Assembly: GCF_014650775.1 (NCBI RefSeq)
Contig: NZ_BMVP01000008.1
Coordinates: forward strand, 124,001-188,000
Reading direction: 5' to 3'
Origin: Streptomyces cirratus
GTDB taxonomy: Bacteria > Actinomycetota > Actinomycetes > Streptomycetales > Streptomycetaceae
DNA length: 64,000 bases
Below the pieces are notes generated by a model. It was not told the DNA's origin, made no database searches, and saw only the letters and a list, made by a program, of their open reading frames with translations. Positions 49,851-58,668 of the stretch are shown one piece after another (within the stretch, counting starts at the first letter, position 1; each line of letters starts with the position of its first letter). The translations under genes and the position numbers were made by a program.

Positions 49851-50279
49851 TCAGGCCGCCATGAAGCGGCCCAGCTCGCGTGACTTGTACTGAAGGGCGG
49901 CTACCCGAGCCTCCTCAGAGGAAACCGGGGCCGCCGGCACCTGAACGTCCTCAAGGCCGCCGTCCTCGGCGAAGCCGCCTGACTGCCAGTCCACCTCGAT
50001 GCCTGCCCTCTCCGCCAGGACCAGCGTCGTGGCAACGAAGCCCTCGGACAGTGCAGCCATGACTGCGTGACCCGTTCTGCGGTGCCACGCGAGCAGGGCG
50101 TCGACGAACTCTTTGAACACGATGGGGTCGATCTGGCACTCGTCAGCCTGCATGGGTCCGATGCCGGACGGCAGCCCCAGTTCGGCTTGGTAGACGCTCA
50201 TCTGGCTCATGAACAGCCGGGAGGCCCCGTTGGACGGGTTCCACAGAGTCTCGTCGCCCATGTCGTAGTACTGGCTCAT
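49851..50279 (-). CDS. DUF6086 family protein
   Basis: A 142-residue protein matching actinomycete DUF6086 proteins: MSQYYDMGDETLWNPSNGAS at the start, YQAELGLPSGIGPMQADEC, then FVDALLAWHRRTGHAVMAAL. ATG 50279 follows GGAGGGG. The fold and function are unknown; genes of this family are common single genes in accessory regions. Confidence 0.75.
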   Translation of the reverse strand: MSQYYDMGDETLWNPSNGASRLFMSQMSVYQAELGLPSGIGPMQADECQIDPIVFKEFVDALLAWHRRTGHAVMAALSEGFVATTLVLAERAGIEVDWQSGGFAEDGGLEDVQVPAAPVSSEEARVAALQYKSRELGRFMAA

Positions 50280-50560
50280 CGCAGCCCCTCCCTGCTGGTC
50301 ATACCGGCCAGCCTCGCGAGCACATGACATTACGTTCAGTTAGCCCTCCACGGAAAGTGAGCCAGAACCCGGTCTCGTGGGCATCACCCCCGGACCGATC
50401 CGGACGCCTCCCGAGACGGTGAACAACTGCCTTCACTACTCGGTTCTGGCACAGGTCTCGGGGCGGCATCATGAAAAGTGATCGCGATGTTCGAAGACAC
50501 GGGAGGCTTTGAGCCTCGGCTCCGTGCCCAGTGTTCTGTCCCGCCGAGCACTGACAGTGA
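50280..50560. other. Intergenic region, no gene recognised
   Basis: About 280 bp of comparatively A/T-rich sequence between the DUF6086 gene and the tail of the cysteine-rich protein gene. Nothing coding is supported. Confidence 0.5.
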
Positions 50561-51049
50561 TCAGGCGTTGGTGGTATACCGTGCGTGCACCCGTGTTGGG
50601 TCAAGGTGGAGTTCGTACGCGGTGTTGCACTCGCTGATCTCTGTTCCGACCGGAGCGCCACACGGGCACAGTCGATTCAGCCCACCCCGGCCATGCAACC
50701 CGCAGCAGCCTACGTGGTCCCCTTCAAGGTGGGGCAGCAAGTCTGGCGCGTCCTTGGGATGGAGAACAATCGTGTCTCGGGGACCTGCGGAAGTGAGGAA
50801 CCCGTCTCCGTCAGGATCGCCGACAGCCGGCCCGCCGGGAAACACTGCGACGCATTCGTCCGTGGGAAGAAAAGGGGCGCCCCATGGCTCAGGCTCCAGG
50901 GCATAGAACCCCTCATTCATGCTTGCCGGGGCCCGGCGATACCCGTCGGGTCCGATCCGCCCGTCGAGCTCGGGCCTGACCAGTGTCTCGGAGATCTGCA
51001 CAGACCTGGTCAGAGGTTGGGCACAGGCGGCACACACAAAAATGATCAC
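50561..51049 (-). CDS. Hypothetical cysteine-rich protein
   Basis: A 162-residue protein with paired cysteines suggestive of zinc sites: CAAC near the N-terminus and CCGLHG ... CPCG near the C-terminus. The middle contains PTDECVAVFPGGPAVGDPDG and DTIVLHPKDAPDLL. The same layout occurs in a set of actinomycete hypothetical proteins. Function unknown. Confidence 0.7.
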   Translation of the reverse strand: MIIFVCAACAQPLTRSVQISETLVRPELDGRIGPDGYRRAPASMNEGFYALEPEPWGAPFLPTDECVAVFPGGPAVGDPDGDGFLTSAGPRDTIVLHPKDAPDLLPHLEGDHVGCCGLHGRGGLNRLCPCGAPVGTEISECNTAYELHLDPTRVHARYTTNA

Positions 51050-51097
51050 AAGACGTTCTAGGCCGTCGAACCCGTATCAGCAAACGACTATTGCGGC

Positions 51098-51560
51098 CTA
51101 CTGCAGCAGGATCGTCTTGCGGAGCAGGTGAAGGCGAGCTCCGCCGTAGAGCTGCCGTTTGATCTTCCTGATGCGGTTCACGGCGCCTTCGATGCTGCCG
51201 GAGCTCCAGTCCGGGGTGAGCCCGGCTGTCACGGCCTCGCGGTCCCTGAGCAGGTGATGTGCGAAGCCGGTGAGCCCGGGCAGCCGACTGGCATCGACCG
51301 CGTCGATCCGGGCAGGGAGCATGGCACCGAGGCGGCCCGTGAGCATCTCACCGAAGGCGCGGACATGCCTGGCGGCCGTGTCCAGTTCGGGACAACGGGC
51401 CGGGACATCCTTGAGACAGTCGCGGTGGGCGGCGACGCAGGTCTCCACGGTCCGGCCGAGGCCCTGCCACAGATGGAACCGGTCGGCGACGTGTAGAGCG
51501 TCGGGGGCACCGCGGCGGGCACCCTCGGCGCAGGCGCCCGCCCAGTCCCGGCAGGCAGCT
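51098..51560 (-). mobile_element. ISL3-family transposase remnant
   Basis: The C-terminal end is well preserved (LTGFAHHLLRDREAVTAGLT, SSGSIEGAVNRIRKIKRQLY, GGARLHLLRKTILL) and is typical of ISL3 transposases. The preceding part (DALHVADRFHLWQGLGRTVE) lies in a different frame, and the N-terminus is missing. Confidence 0.8.
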
Positions 51561-51720
51561 GGCCCACAGCACCGGCGAACAGATCTGGGGTCTCCTGGTG
51601 CCGTGACCGGATAGGTTCACCGAGGTCGCGTGGCCTGCGGGTGCGTGAGGAACCACCGCTCCCAGGTTCCGACTGGTCGCAGGGCTGAACGACCTTGTTT
51701 GCGTAGTTTTAATCAACTTG

Positions 51721-51744
51721 CTGCCCGCCCCGTCGGGCGGGCAG
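51721..51744 (+). promoter_or_regulatory. Stem-loop just before the GNAT start
   Basis: CTGCCCGCCC-CGTC-GGGCGGGCAG is a perfect 10-bp stem with a four-base loop, ending ten bases before the ATG. If transcribed, it would occlude the initiation region. Confidence 0.5.
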
Positions 51745-51754
51745 GGTCTGAATC

Positions 51755-52252
51755 ATGCTTGAACTACGCACCTTGGAAGCAGACGACTGGCCCCTTTGGC
51801 GGGAGTTGCGACTGGCCGCGCTTGCTGAGGCGCCCTACGCGTTCGGATCCACGCTGGCCCAGTGGCAAGGCTCTGGCGACCGAGAGGAACGCTGGCGCGC
51901 CCGTCTGTCGATTCCTGGCGCGCACGATCTCATCGCGCTCCTCGACGGCCTCCCAGTGGGCCTGGCCAGCGGGGTGCCGGGCGAGGGAGCACCGAACGTG
52001 GAGTTGATCTCGATGTGGGTCAATCCCATGGCTCGAGGCAAGGGCGTGGGTGACTACCTGATCCAGGCGGTCGCGCGGTGGGCGGCGGAGCGCGGTGCCA
52101 CGGGGTTGAGGTTGTCCGTCATGCCGGACAACCTCAAGGCGACCGCGCTCTATGAGCGGCACGGTTTCACGGACACGGGTAAGCCCGGCGATCTTCTGCC
52201 CGATGGCGTGGGCAGGGAGCGGGTCATGGCGAAGAGCCTGGCCGCTGTCTGA
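51755..52252 (+). CDS. GNAT family N-acetyltransferase
   Basis: A 165-residue acetyltransferase. Motif A is VNPMARGKGVGDYLIQAVA, giving the acetyl-CoA pyrophosphate loop RGKGVG, and motif B is MPDNLKATALYERHGFTDTG. No canonical ribosome binding site is seen before ATG 51755; a strong stem-loop sits there instead. The acceptor is unknown. Confidence 0.88.
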   Translation: MLELRTLEADDWPLWRELRLAALAEAPYAFGSTLAQWQGSGDREERWRARLSIPGAHDLIALLDGLPVGLASGVPGEGAPNVELISMWVNPMARGKGVGDYLIQAVARWAAERGATGLRLSVMPDNLKATALYERHGFTDTGKPGDLLPDGVGRERVMAKSLAAV

Positions 52253-52269
52253 TCTCCACATCCGGGCAC

Positions 52270-52570
52270 GGCGGGATCCCCCATGTGCTCAGGCTGCGGC
52301 GGCAAGGGAGCGTCCGCCCCAGGGAATGCCCTTCTCGCTGCGGACGTGAGCGCGTCCCCGGCGTTGTGCGGCGAGTACGTCGGGGTGGCGGGCGTTGGCA
52401 TTGCGTCAGCGCGGGTAGGTGCAGCGCCCGGAAGGAACCTGTGGTCGGCCTGATGCCCAGGGGCCCGAACTCGTCGAATGCGAAGACCCGGTCCGGGAGG
52501 TGCTCCAGCACGTGCTCGATGCGGTCGAGCTTGGCGTCGCGCTCGGGGTCGGTGCGAGTACAGCTCAATG
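52270..52570 (-). mobile_element. IS630-family transposase remnant
   Basis: AKLDRIEHVLEHLPDRVFAF followed by DEFGPLGIRPT is the first-Asp block of IS630 transposases. The gene end (NARHPDVLAAQRRGRA, SEKGIPWGGRSLAAA) follows in another frame with most of the intervening catalytic region deleted. Confidence 0.75.
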
Positions 52571-52759
52571 GGCGTATGTGGCCTATCCGACAACGCGGCG
52601 AGGTGCCGTAGTCGGCGCCGCGCGCCCGCCGGGGGATACGGGGCAGCCCTTACGTCGGGGTCCCACGGGCGTGCCGGAGGGCTCGCTGGGCATGGTCGGT
52701 GCCGGGCCACGACGTGCGCGCAGCTTTCATGGTGAGCGGCGTTGGCGCGTGCCCCTGCT

Positions 52760-52794
52760 ACAAGGGGCCGGCGTCCATGACGCCGGCCCCTTGT
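52760..52794. terminator. Strong terminator hairpin
   Basis: Perfect 15-bp arms (ACAAGGGGCCGGCGT and complement) with a five-base loop. It lies 85 bp beyond the stop of the minus-strand repeat protein and is its likely terminator. Confidence 0.8.
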
Positions 52795-52878
52795 CTTGCA
52801 CGCCGCGGACCACCAGTTGCCGCCTGCGGCCGTTGATCTTTATGCCCGAACTGGGCTTCACCGTCGAAGCATCGGGAA

Positions 52879-53364
52879 CTATTCGTCCACGGGAACGAGG
52901 TGCGGGCCGTGGTCGATCACCGTGCCATGGCTCTTGGCCTGCTGTCGTTGTGCCGGTGTGACGCACAGGGTGTCGCCATCGAAGCTGTCACGCCAGACGT
53001 AGCCGGGCTTGCACGTGCTCGGCCCGTAGGCTCCGCCACCGGGCTGCCGGTGGGGATTCTGGTCGTGCACCTGCTGTCGTTGTGCCGGTGTGACGCACAG
53101 GGTGTCGCCATCAAAACTGTCACGCCAGACGTAGCCGGGCATGCACGTGTCCGGCCCGTAGGCTCCGCCACCGGGCTGCCGGTGGGGGTTACTGCCGTCG
53201 GATGGGAGACTCTTGACAGAGGCCTGGGTCTGGGGCGCGATCGCCGCTGTGGCCGGCAGCGCGATGCCTCCGCTGATGAAAGCGGCCGAGGCGAAGACCA
53301 TCATGGAGCGCGAGATCCGGCGCTTTGACTGTGCGGTGGTCGGGCTGGGGCGGTCGTACGACAT
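52879..53364 (-). CDS. Secreted protein with tandem 44-residue repeat
   Basis: A 161-residue exported protein. The signal peptide covers about residues 1-41 (basic start, then MMVFASAAFISGGIALPATA). The mature part is two near-identical 44-residue repeats, each with NPHRQPGGGAYG, TCxPGYVWRDSFDGDTLC and VTPAQRQQ, so each repeat carries two Cys that probably pair. The GYVWR...D.VCV motif is seen in other secreted actinomycete proteins of unknown function. ATG 53364 has AAGGAG six bases upstream. Confidence 0.8.
   Translation of the reverse strand: MSYDRPSPTTAQSKRRISRSMMVFASAAFISGGIALPATAAIAPQTQASVKSLPSDGSNPHRQPGGGAYGPDTCMPGYVWRDSFDGDTLCVTPAQRQQVHDQNPHRQPGGGAYGPSTCKPGYVWRDSFDGDTLCVTPAQRQQAKSHGTVIDHGPHLVPVDE
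52939..53190. repeat. Direct repeat of 132-bp period
   Basis: The two protein repeats are nearly identical at DNA level, including synonymous positions; CTGCTGTCG recurs at 52939 and 53071. This indicates a recent in-frame duplication or ongoing homogenisation. Confidence 0.85.
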
Positions 53365-53674
53365 GAGTGCTCCTTGCGGATAGAGGCCGCCGGAAAACGG
53401 CCGGGCAAGCTGCGCCCGAGCGACCGGCGGCTGGTTGATACGGGGCCACTGGAAGGCCGCCGTACTCCTGGCTGGTCTCGCTGTCTTTGCGGCGTGACCA
53501 CACTTCAAGTAGGCGCGCTGGTGGTAGCCACCGTCATGCCCCTGAAGACCGTGTCTTGACGGGAGGGTGTAGATCTGAGCGGCTCGGTGCCGGCCCCGTA
53601 CATCCGGGCGTCACGTTCGCCGCGACACGGAGGCAGAGAGACGTCCTGGACGTGGGCCTGGTCCGTCCCGGCGT
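53365..53674. other. Intergenic region, no gene recognised
   Basis: About 310 bp containing the 5' region of the repeat-protein gene; no supported coding sequence. Confidence 0.5.
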
Positions 53675-53850
53675 CTACAAGTCGGGTTCGGCGTGGAGCT
53701 GGAGCAGGCGGGCGAGTGCGAACTCGACCTGTGCCACATCAGTCTTGACCAGGTGGTCGCCGGGGTCGCCGATCACGTATTGGGCGTCGATGTCGATGGT
53801 GCGGATCTGATCGGTGAGCGTGAAGGTTTCGCGACGGGCGATGTGCAGGC
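53675..53850 (-). pseudogene. C-terminal fragment of an unidentified protein
   Basis: A well-biased stretch (ETFTLTDQIRTIDIDAQYVI, then DHLVKTDVAQVEFALARLLQ) ending in TAG at 53675. It has no start, and its upstream sequence belongs to the dnaE2-like remnant, so two genes seem to be fused by deletion. Family unknown. Confidence 0.4.
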
Positions 53851-53953
53851 GGGGGGGGCGGGGTGGAAGATCGCTTCCTGCACCCGGGTGGAGGTCCACC
53901 ACGTGCGCACGGCCGCGCACCGGCGTTCGCGTGCGGGTGGCGGACGCCGGGCT

Positions 53954-54180
53954 TTAGGGTGCTGCGGGTTCGACGGCGACGTCGACACCGCAAACAGGGC
54001 GCACGCCGGCCTCCGTCGCGGCCTTCGCGAAGCGGACGGCGCCGGTGACGGTGCCGCGATCGGTCAGCGCGAGCGTGTCGACGTCGCGCTCGGCCGCACG
54101 TCGTACCAGGTCGTGGAGGTGGGAGGCACCGTAGGGGCGGAGTAGCCGGAGGTGACATGGAGGTGGATCGCACAGCCCAT
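53954..54180 (-). pseudogene. dnaE2: Error-prone DNA polymerase DnaE2, N-terminal PHP fragment
   Basis: ATG 54180 with GGAGG upstream begins MGCAIHLHVTSGYSA, and after a frame change near 54135 continues YGASHLHDLVRRAAERDVDT, LALTDRGTVTGAVRFAKAA and GVRPVCGVDVAV. This is the start of the PHP domain of DnaE2/ImuC-type polymerases. A TAA follows at 53954, and the remaining thousand residues are absent. Confidence 0.75.
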
Positions 54181-54510
54181 GGCACACCTCCACTATCCGG
54201 GTGATTTCAGCCGGTATAGCTGGTTTGCCCCTCCCAAGGTATCGAACGAAAATCGAACAAAGTGAATCCGTTACTGCACCGTAGGGATGCGATCCCCTGG
54301 TGGCTGAGCGCTTCCCTTGGCGGATGAGCGCGCTATTTGGCGGGGCTGAGTAGCGTAGATGGCAAACGACTCGGCGCAGGCCAGCGCCGCTACGGAGCAC
54401 GCAGGGGGAGCCGGCCCTCGGTCGCGGGCCGTTCCCCTAGCCAGAGGCCCGGGTTGTCGGTGTCGAGCCAGGTGACGTGCTTGTGCACTCGTTGTGCTGG
54501 TCGTCGTCGA
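54181..54510. other. Non-coding or decayed stretch
   Basis: About 330 bp. On the minus strand near 54410-54530, scraps such as HKHVTWLDTDNPGLWLGE look like former coding sequence in shifting frames. No gene is supported. Confidence 0.4.
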
Positions 54511-55008
54511 TCACGCACTCGACTTAGGGTCTGGTCCTTGAAGCGGCTCTCCAGGGCGCTGTGCGTGGACGCGGCGCACGTGCTTCACCGTCACCGCCGC
54601 CGGGAGACCGGCCAGGAAGAGGGACAGCCCCACCGGGAGCACCCCCGCCCACACCGATGGTGAGACGTACGCGGTGCCGGACGTACCGTCCACCAGCCAC
54701 GCACGGACCGGTTGCGAATCGATGTCGCCCTCGACGGGGACGTCGAACGACGAGCCGCCGTTGTCCGGGGCGAAGGCGCCCGAGCAGGACGTCGACGTTC
54801 CCGCATTGGCCACGGTGTTGTCGTACGTCCGGCAGCCGGCTTCGGTCACGGTCCCGGGCTCGCCCCACAGCGCCGCCCGCAGCTCTGCGGTGAAGTTCGT
54901 CAGCACGACGTAGGCCAGAAGCAGCCCGGCCAGACAGGCCAGTGCCAGCCACGGCGCGGGTCCGACCTGCTCCGGTTGCCCGTCCAGAACGTCCCCACCC
55001 TCGCTCAT
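54511..55008 (-). CDS. Two-helix membrane protein of unknown function
   Basis: A 165-residue protein with hydrophobic helices at about 19-36 (WLALACLAGLLLAYVVL) and 120-140 (AGVLPVGLSLFLAGLPAAV). The extracytoplasmic loop between them has a Cys pair (EAGCRTYDNTV and TSTSCSGAF). The tail is basic. ATG 55008 follows AGGTGGGG. The layout matches many small actinomycete membrane proteins, but no family is recognised. Confidence 0.6.
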   Translation of the reverse strand: MSEGGDVLDGQPEQVGPAPWLALACLAGLLLAYVVLTNFTAELRAALWGEPGTVTEAGCRTYDNTVANAGTSTSCSGAFAPDNGGSSFDVPVEGDIDSQPVRAWLVDGTSGTAYVSPSVWAGVLPVGLSLFLAGLPAAVTVKHVRRVHAQRPGEPLQGPDPKSSA

Positions 55009-55059
55009 CCCCACCTCGGATCGCCGACGGACCTCCATGGTGACTGATCCGAAGCACCC

Positions 55060-55210
55060 TCGGAAGCCCTTCATGGCGTGCTGGTGGGCTCGCACGAGCG
55101 TCGAGTCGACCGACACCAGCCAGTCGACGTCGCCGGCAGCGTCCTTTCCCGCCCGGACCGCCCACGGCATCCGCGAGAACGTGGCCGTCGGGACGATTTT
55201 GGCAACGCGG
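55060..55210 (-). mobile_element. IS5-family transposase fragment
   Basis: AAGDVDWLVSVDSTLVRAHQ followed by HA is the first-Asp block of IS5-type transposases (SVDSTxVRAHQHA). It is a short internal piece joined to unrelated sequence on both sides. It is the complementary half to the C-terminal piece at 38578-39085. Confidence 0.7.
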
Positions 55211-56146
55211 CGAGGTGCCGCGCCAGACGCCGCGGCCCCGGCCATGATCCGCCGGACAAGTCCCAGGTGCGAACTCGCATCACCACTGGTCACAGATCCG
55301 CTTGTGGTGAGCGCCGTGCGTGGCGGTCCCGCCAGCTGAAGCGCCCAGTCACACCCTGCGGCCAAGGGGCCTTGCCGGACCCCCTTGACCAGCGCCCCAC
55401 TCGGCCCTGGCTCCCCGCGCGGTCCCCCTTGACCAAGTCGACCGCACGGCCGCGAACGCTGCATCGCCCCTTGACCTGCCCTGCGCACCGCGCAAAGGCT
55501 GCTAGCCGGAGCACGCCGGCACGCTCATCACACGATCCCTTCTGGTACCGGCGCTGGTGGACGACATCGGCCCGCGCAGTCGGCGGCCGGGCGCCAGGCC
55601 GGCGGACGACGGCTTGCTCCGGCGCATTCCGACCCCCCCCCGGCACGCCGTAGCGCCGAATGTGTCGCCGGACTTGAACGGGCTGTCGTGGCCGGGCACG
55701 ATCAGGTCGGCCTCGGCCGGCACCCTCATCAAGCCGGATTCTGCAAGAAGCGACTGGGGCTCGCTGCGCGCACCCTGAGGCATCTGGATGAGGGGCGCGG
55801 AGAAAGCAGGAGGCTACGGGGCAGGCGCCATGGTCGTGATCAACCGCTACGGGATCGCGCCCTCTGTCTTCGCAAGGGTGCAGTTCACTGGCGTCGCCCG
55901 AGCGAGCGGCCGCCACCAGCGCGGGGGCGGCAGCCGTTTCGTGTGGTGTGGGTGCGGTCGGTTCTGTCCCGTAGTGGGCTACGCGCTGGCCGACGGCACC
56001 CGGCCAGGGGCGACACGAGCTCACCTGAGTGCGGTGCCGTAAGCAGCGGCTGAAGGCACCCTCGCCCGACGCGGCCGGACTCGGACAGGCGAGTCGGCGG
56101 GGAAACCTTTCGTCATATGCCGAAGCGATGAGGCATCCTTGGAGGC
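55211..56146. other. Long region without a supported gene
   Basis: Over 900 bp in which several frames are open but none has a convincing start, codon bias and product together. A plus-strand frame from about 55788 (MRGAEKAGGYGAGAM) and a minus-strand frame near 55600-55780 containing VPGHDSP are the least poor; neither is called. Confidence 0.45.
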
Positions 56147-56926
56147 ATGACCGAATTGCATGCCGACACGCTGAACCCTGGAACGCCGAGTCCCGGATCC
56201 ACGGGCGACGGGACACCTGCGGAAGGCGTCGCCCCGGCCGCACGCCTCGCGGCTTTGGCCGCGGCCCTGGCCGACGAGACCCGGGCCGCCATCTGCATGA
56301 CGCTTCTGGAGGGGCGGGCCTGGACCGCGGGGGAGCTGGCCCGTATCGCCTCGGTCGCGCCGTCCACCGTGAGCGGGCACCTGGCCCGGCTGACCGAGGC
56401 GGGCCTCTGCGTAACCGAGCGGCAAGGGCGGCACAGCTACGTGCGCGTCGCCGACGCCGCGACGGCCCGCCTGCTCGACGAACTCGCCTCGTATGCGATT
56501 CCGGACCGGGACGCGGCGCACGCCGTGCCCGTTGTCGCGGCGCCCGACCCGCTGGCTCGTGCCCGGACCTGCTACGACCACTTCGCGGGTCGCCTGGGGA
56601 TGGCGGTGACGGACGCGATGGAGCGTCGCGGGCTGCTTCGCACGGAGGGCGTCTTCGAGTTGACGGAGGCCGGTCGGCGATGGTGCGCCGACGCGGGTGT
56701 GGATCTCCTCGCCGCGGGCCGCCGCCCCACGGCGAGTTCCTGCCTGGACTGGACGGAGCGCCGCCGGCACCTGGGCGGCGTCGCCGGGGCTCGACTGTGT
56801 GCGCGGGCGTTGGACCGCGGATGGGTGGTGCGACCGGCCGGTGGCGGACGGGCCCTGGAGGTGACTGCCGTCGGCGAGCGCGCGCTGCGCGACCTACTCG
56901 GAATCGCTCCTGACGACTGGAGCTGA
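56147..56926 (+). CDS. ArsR family transcriptional regulator
   Basis: A 259-residue regulator: winged helix at about 35-110 (LADETRAAICMTLLEGRAWT, SVAPSTVSGHLARLTEAGLC), then a long C-terminal domain (ARTCYDHFAGRLGMAVTDAM, CLDWTERRRHLGG) found in the two-domain ArsR group. ATG 56147 has GGAGG. It is followed 78 bp later by an EamA exporter with a dyad in its promoter, so it probably regulates that gene. Confidence 0.9.
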   Translation: MTELHADTLNPGTPSPGSTGDGTPAEGVAPAARLAALAAALADETRAAICMTLLEGRAWTAGELARIASVAPSTVSGHLARLTEAGLCVTERQGRHSYVRVADAATARLLDELASYAIPDRDAAHAVPVVAAPDPLARARTCYDHFAGRLGMAVTDAMERRGLLRTEGVFELTEAGRRWCADAGVDLLAAGRRPTASSCLDWTERRRHLGGVAGARLCARALDRGWVVRPAGGGRALEVTAVGERALRDLLGIAPDDWS

Positions 56927-56965
56927 ACGCACGGTGAGCGGGAGGGTGGGCAGCCAGTTCATTAT

Positions 56966-56998
56966 TTCGGTGAATACCGAAGTGTTCTGCTGTAGGGT
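56966..56998 (+). promoter_or_regulatory. ArsR-type operator and leaderless promoter of the EamA gene
   Basis: The dyad TTCGGT-GAAT-ACCGAA (56966-56981) lies over the expected -35 region of a promoter whose -10, TAGGGT (56993-56998), ends six bases before the ATG at 57005. Its position favours repression by the adjacent ArsR protein. Confidence 0.65.
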
Positions 56999-57004
56999 GA
57001 ACTC

Positions 57005-57994
57005 ATGACCACGACCTTCCCGCGTCCGAGCCGGATATCGCCCAGCGTCCTCACGGCGGGCGCCGTCACCTTCACGGTCTTCGCCTGGGCGTCCGCCTTC
57101 GTCTCCATCCGCAGCGCGGGCGCCGCCTACTCGCCTGGTGCCCTGGCCCTCGGCCGTCTGCTCGCCGGTTCGGGGGTGCTCGCAGTCCTGTTGTTGATCC
57201 GCCGCCAGGGCTTGCCGCCGCGCGGGGCGTGGCGGGGCGTGCTGATCTCCGGGGTGGTGTGGTTCTGCGGCTACACGGTCGCCCTCAACTGGGGGGAACG
57301 ACTGGTCGACGCCGGTACGGCCGCCCTGCTCGTGAACACCGGTCCAATCCTGATGGCCCTGCTCGCCGCCCGTCTCCTGGGGGAGGCGCTGCCGCCGCGC
57401 CTGTTGTCCGGCATGGCCGTCTCGTTCATCGGAGCGGTCGTCGTGGGCCTGTCCATGTCCTCCGGCGGCGGTGCGTCGACCTCGGTGCTCGGCGTGGTCC
57501 TGTGCCTGCTGGCAGCCGTGGCCTACGCGACCGGCGTCGTCTCGCAGAAGCCTGCACTGTCCTTCGGTACGCCCCTGCAGATCACCGCCTACAGCTGCAT
57601 GACGGGAGCGGTGGCCTGCCTGCCCTTCGCCGGGCAGCTGGCCACGGAACTGCCGAAAGCACCGATCTCCGCGACGCTGAACATGGTCTACCTGGGTGTG
57701 GTTCCGACCGCCCTCGCGTTCATCACCTGGACCTACGCCTTGGCGCGCACCCCCGCCGGCAAGCTGGGAGCGACGACCTACGCCGTGCCCGCCATCGTGG
57801 TCCTGCTGAGCTGGGCCCTGCTGGGCGAGGTGCCCGGCTGGCTGACCTTGCTCGGCGGGGTGCTCTGCCTGGCCGGGGTCGCGGTCTCCCGCTACCGGCC
57901 CCGCAAGACCACCCTGTCGGAACCGGCCGCCCCCGCACCGTCCGGGCCCGACACGGGCGCCAGTACCACCGGCAGTCCCTGCACCCGTTCCTGA
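57005..57994 (+). CDS. EamA/DMT family transporter
   Basis: A 329-residue membrane protein with two repeated EamA domains of five helices each (first: FTVFAWASAFVSIRSAGAAY; second: CLLAAVAYATGVVSQKPAL) and the typical inner Pro/Gly-rich helix ends. RhtA/YdcZ-like members export amino acids, nucleosides or other small metabolites. A short hydrophilic C-terminal tail extends past the last helix. Predicted leaderless start. Likely controlled by the ArsR protein upstream. Confidence 0.9.
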   Translation: MTTTFPRPSRISPSVLTAGAVTFTVFAWASAFVSIRSAGAAYSPGALALGRLLAGSGVLAVLLLIRRQGLPPRGAWRGVLISGVVWFCGYTVALNWGERLVDAGTAALLVNTGPILMALLAARLLGEALPPRLLSGMAVSFIGAVVVGLSMSSGGGASTSVLGVVLCLLAAVAYATGVVSQKPALSFGTPLQITAYSCMTGAVACLPFAGQLATELPKAPISATLNMVYLGVVPTALAFITWTYALARTPAGKLGATTYAVPAIVVLLSWALLGEVPGWLTLLGGVLCLAGVAVSRYRPRKTTLSEPAAPAPSGPDTGASTTGSPCTRS

Positions 57995-58668
57995 CCACTC
58001 CCCGGCACTCCGGGCCGGACGCAGGTGACGGCAATCGGGAGGCGCGGCCCGCGTTTCCGCACCCATGGGCGAAACCGACCAGGTCGCGCCTGTGCGTCGT
58101 TCACGTTGAGCACCGATGCCTCGGAGGCCAGACGGCCGTCCCGGGAACAGCCGGTACGGCCGCACCATTGCATCGTCCGAGGGGCGGGCGCCCGCACGGG
58201 GAACACGGAGACCATAGGGTCCCTCGGTCACGGTCTGGCAGTGCTCCATCCGGCCGCCGCAACGTTTCGCAGGCCGGCCGCATGGTTCACGGAGCACCCT
58301 GGATGGCCGCCCGGTTGGGTCGTAACGCTCCGCAGTGCACACCGGCCATGCTTCGTCTCCGGGCCACAGCGGAGGCCCCAGACAGAGCGGTCCCCATGCG
58401 ACGCAGATCCGGGTCGCGGGAGAAGACCGACGCACTCACGGCGGATGGGAAGCGGCCTCCACGGGGCGAGCCGGATGCGAGCGGCTTTGCAAGGTGAAGT
58501 AGTAACGGTCTTCGCCCAGTTGAGGTGGATCGGCGCCCTCAGCGATTTCTGCTGTGCGTGCGACACGTCTTGACGCCGCGTCAGTGCGTGGCGATAGTGA
58601 GTGCCACTTGGCGTGGGCAGCCGCGCACCTCCCTAGAAATTCAGGTCTGCCATCGCTCGCAACCAAAA
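57995..58668. other. Intergenic region, no gene recognised
   Basis: About 670 bp. No frame shows a consistent product. The last part holds the promoter region of the arabinofuranosidase gene. Confidence 0.5.

Noticed and set aside
55502..55783. Minus-strand frame with VPGHDSP, reminiscent of metallo-beta-lactamase-fold proteins
   Set aside because: One short motif without the HxHxDH signature or a coherent fold is not enough.
55788..56042. Plus-strand 84-codon frame before the ArsR gene
   Set aside because: No ribosome binding site and a composition with scattered Cys and Gly that looks random.
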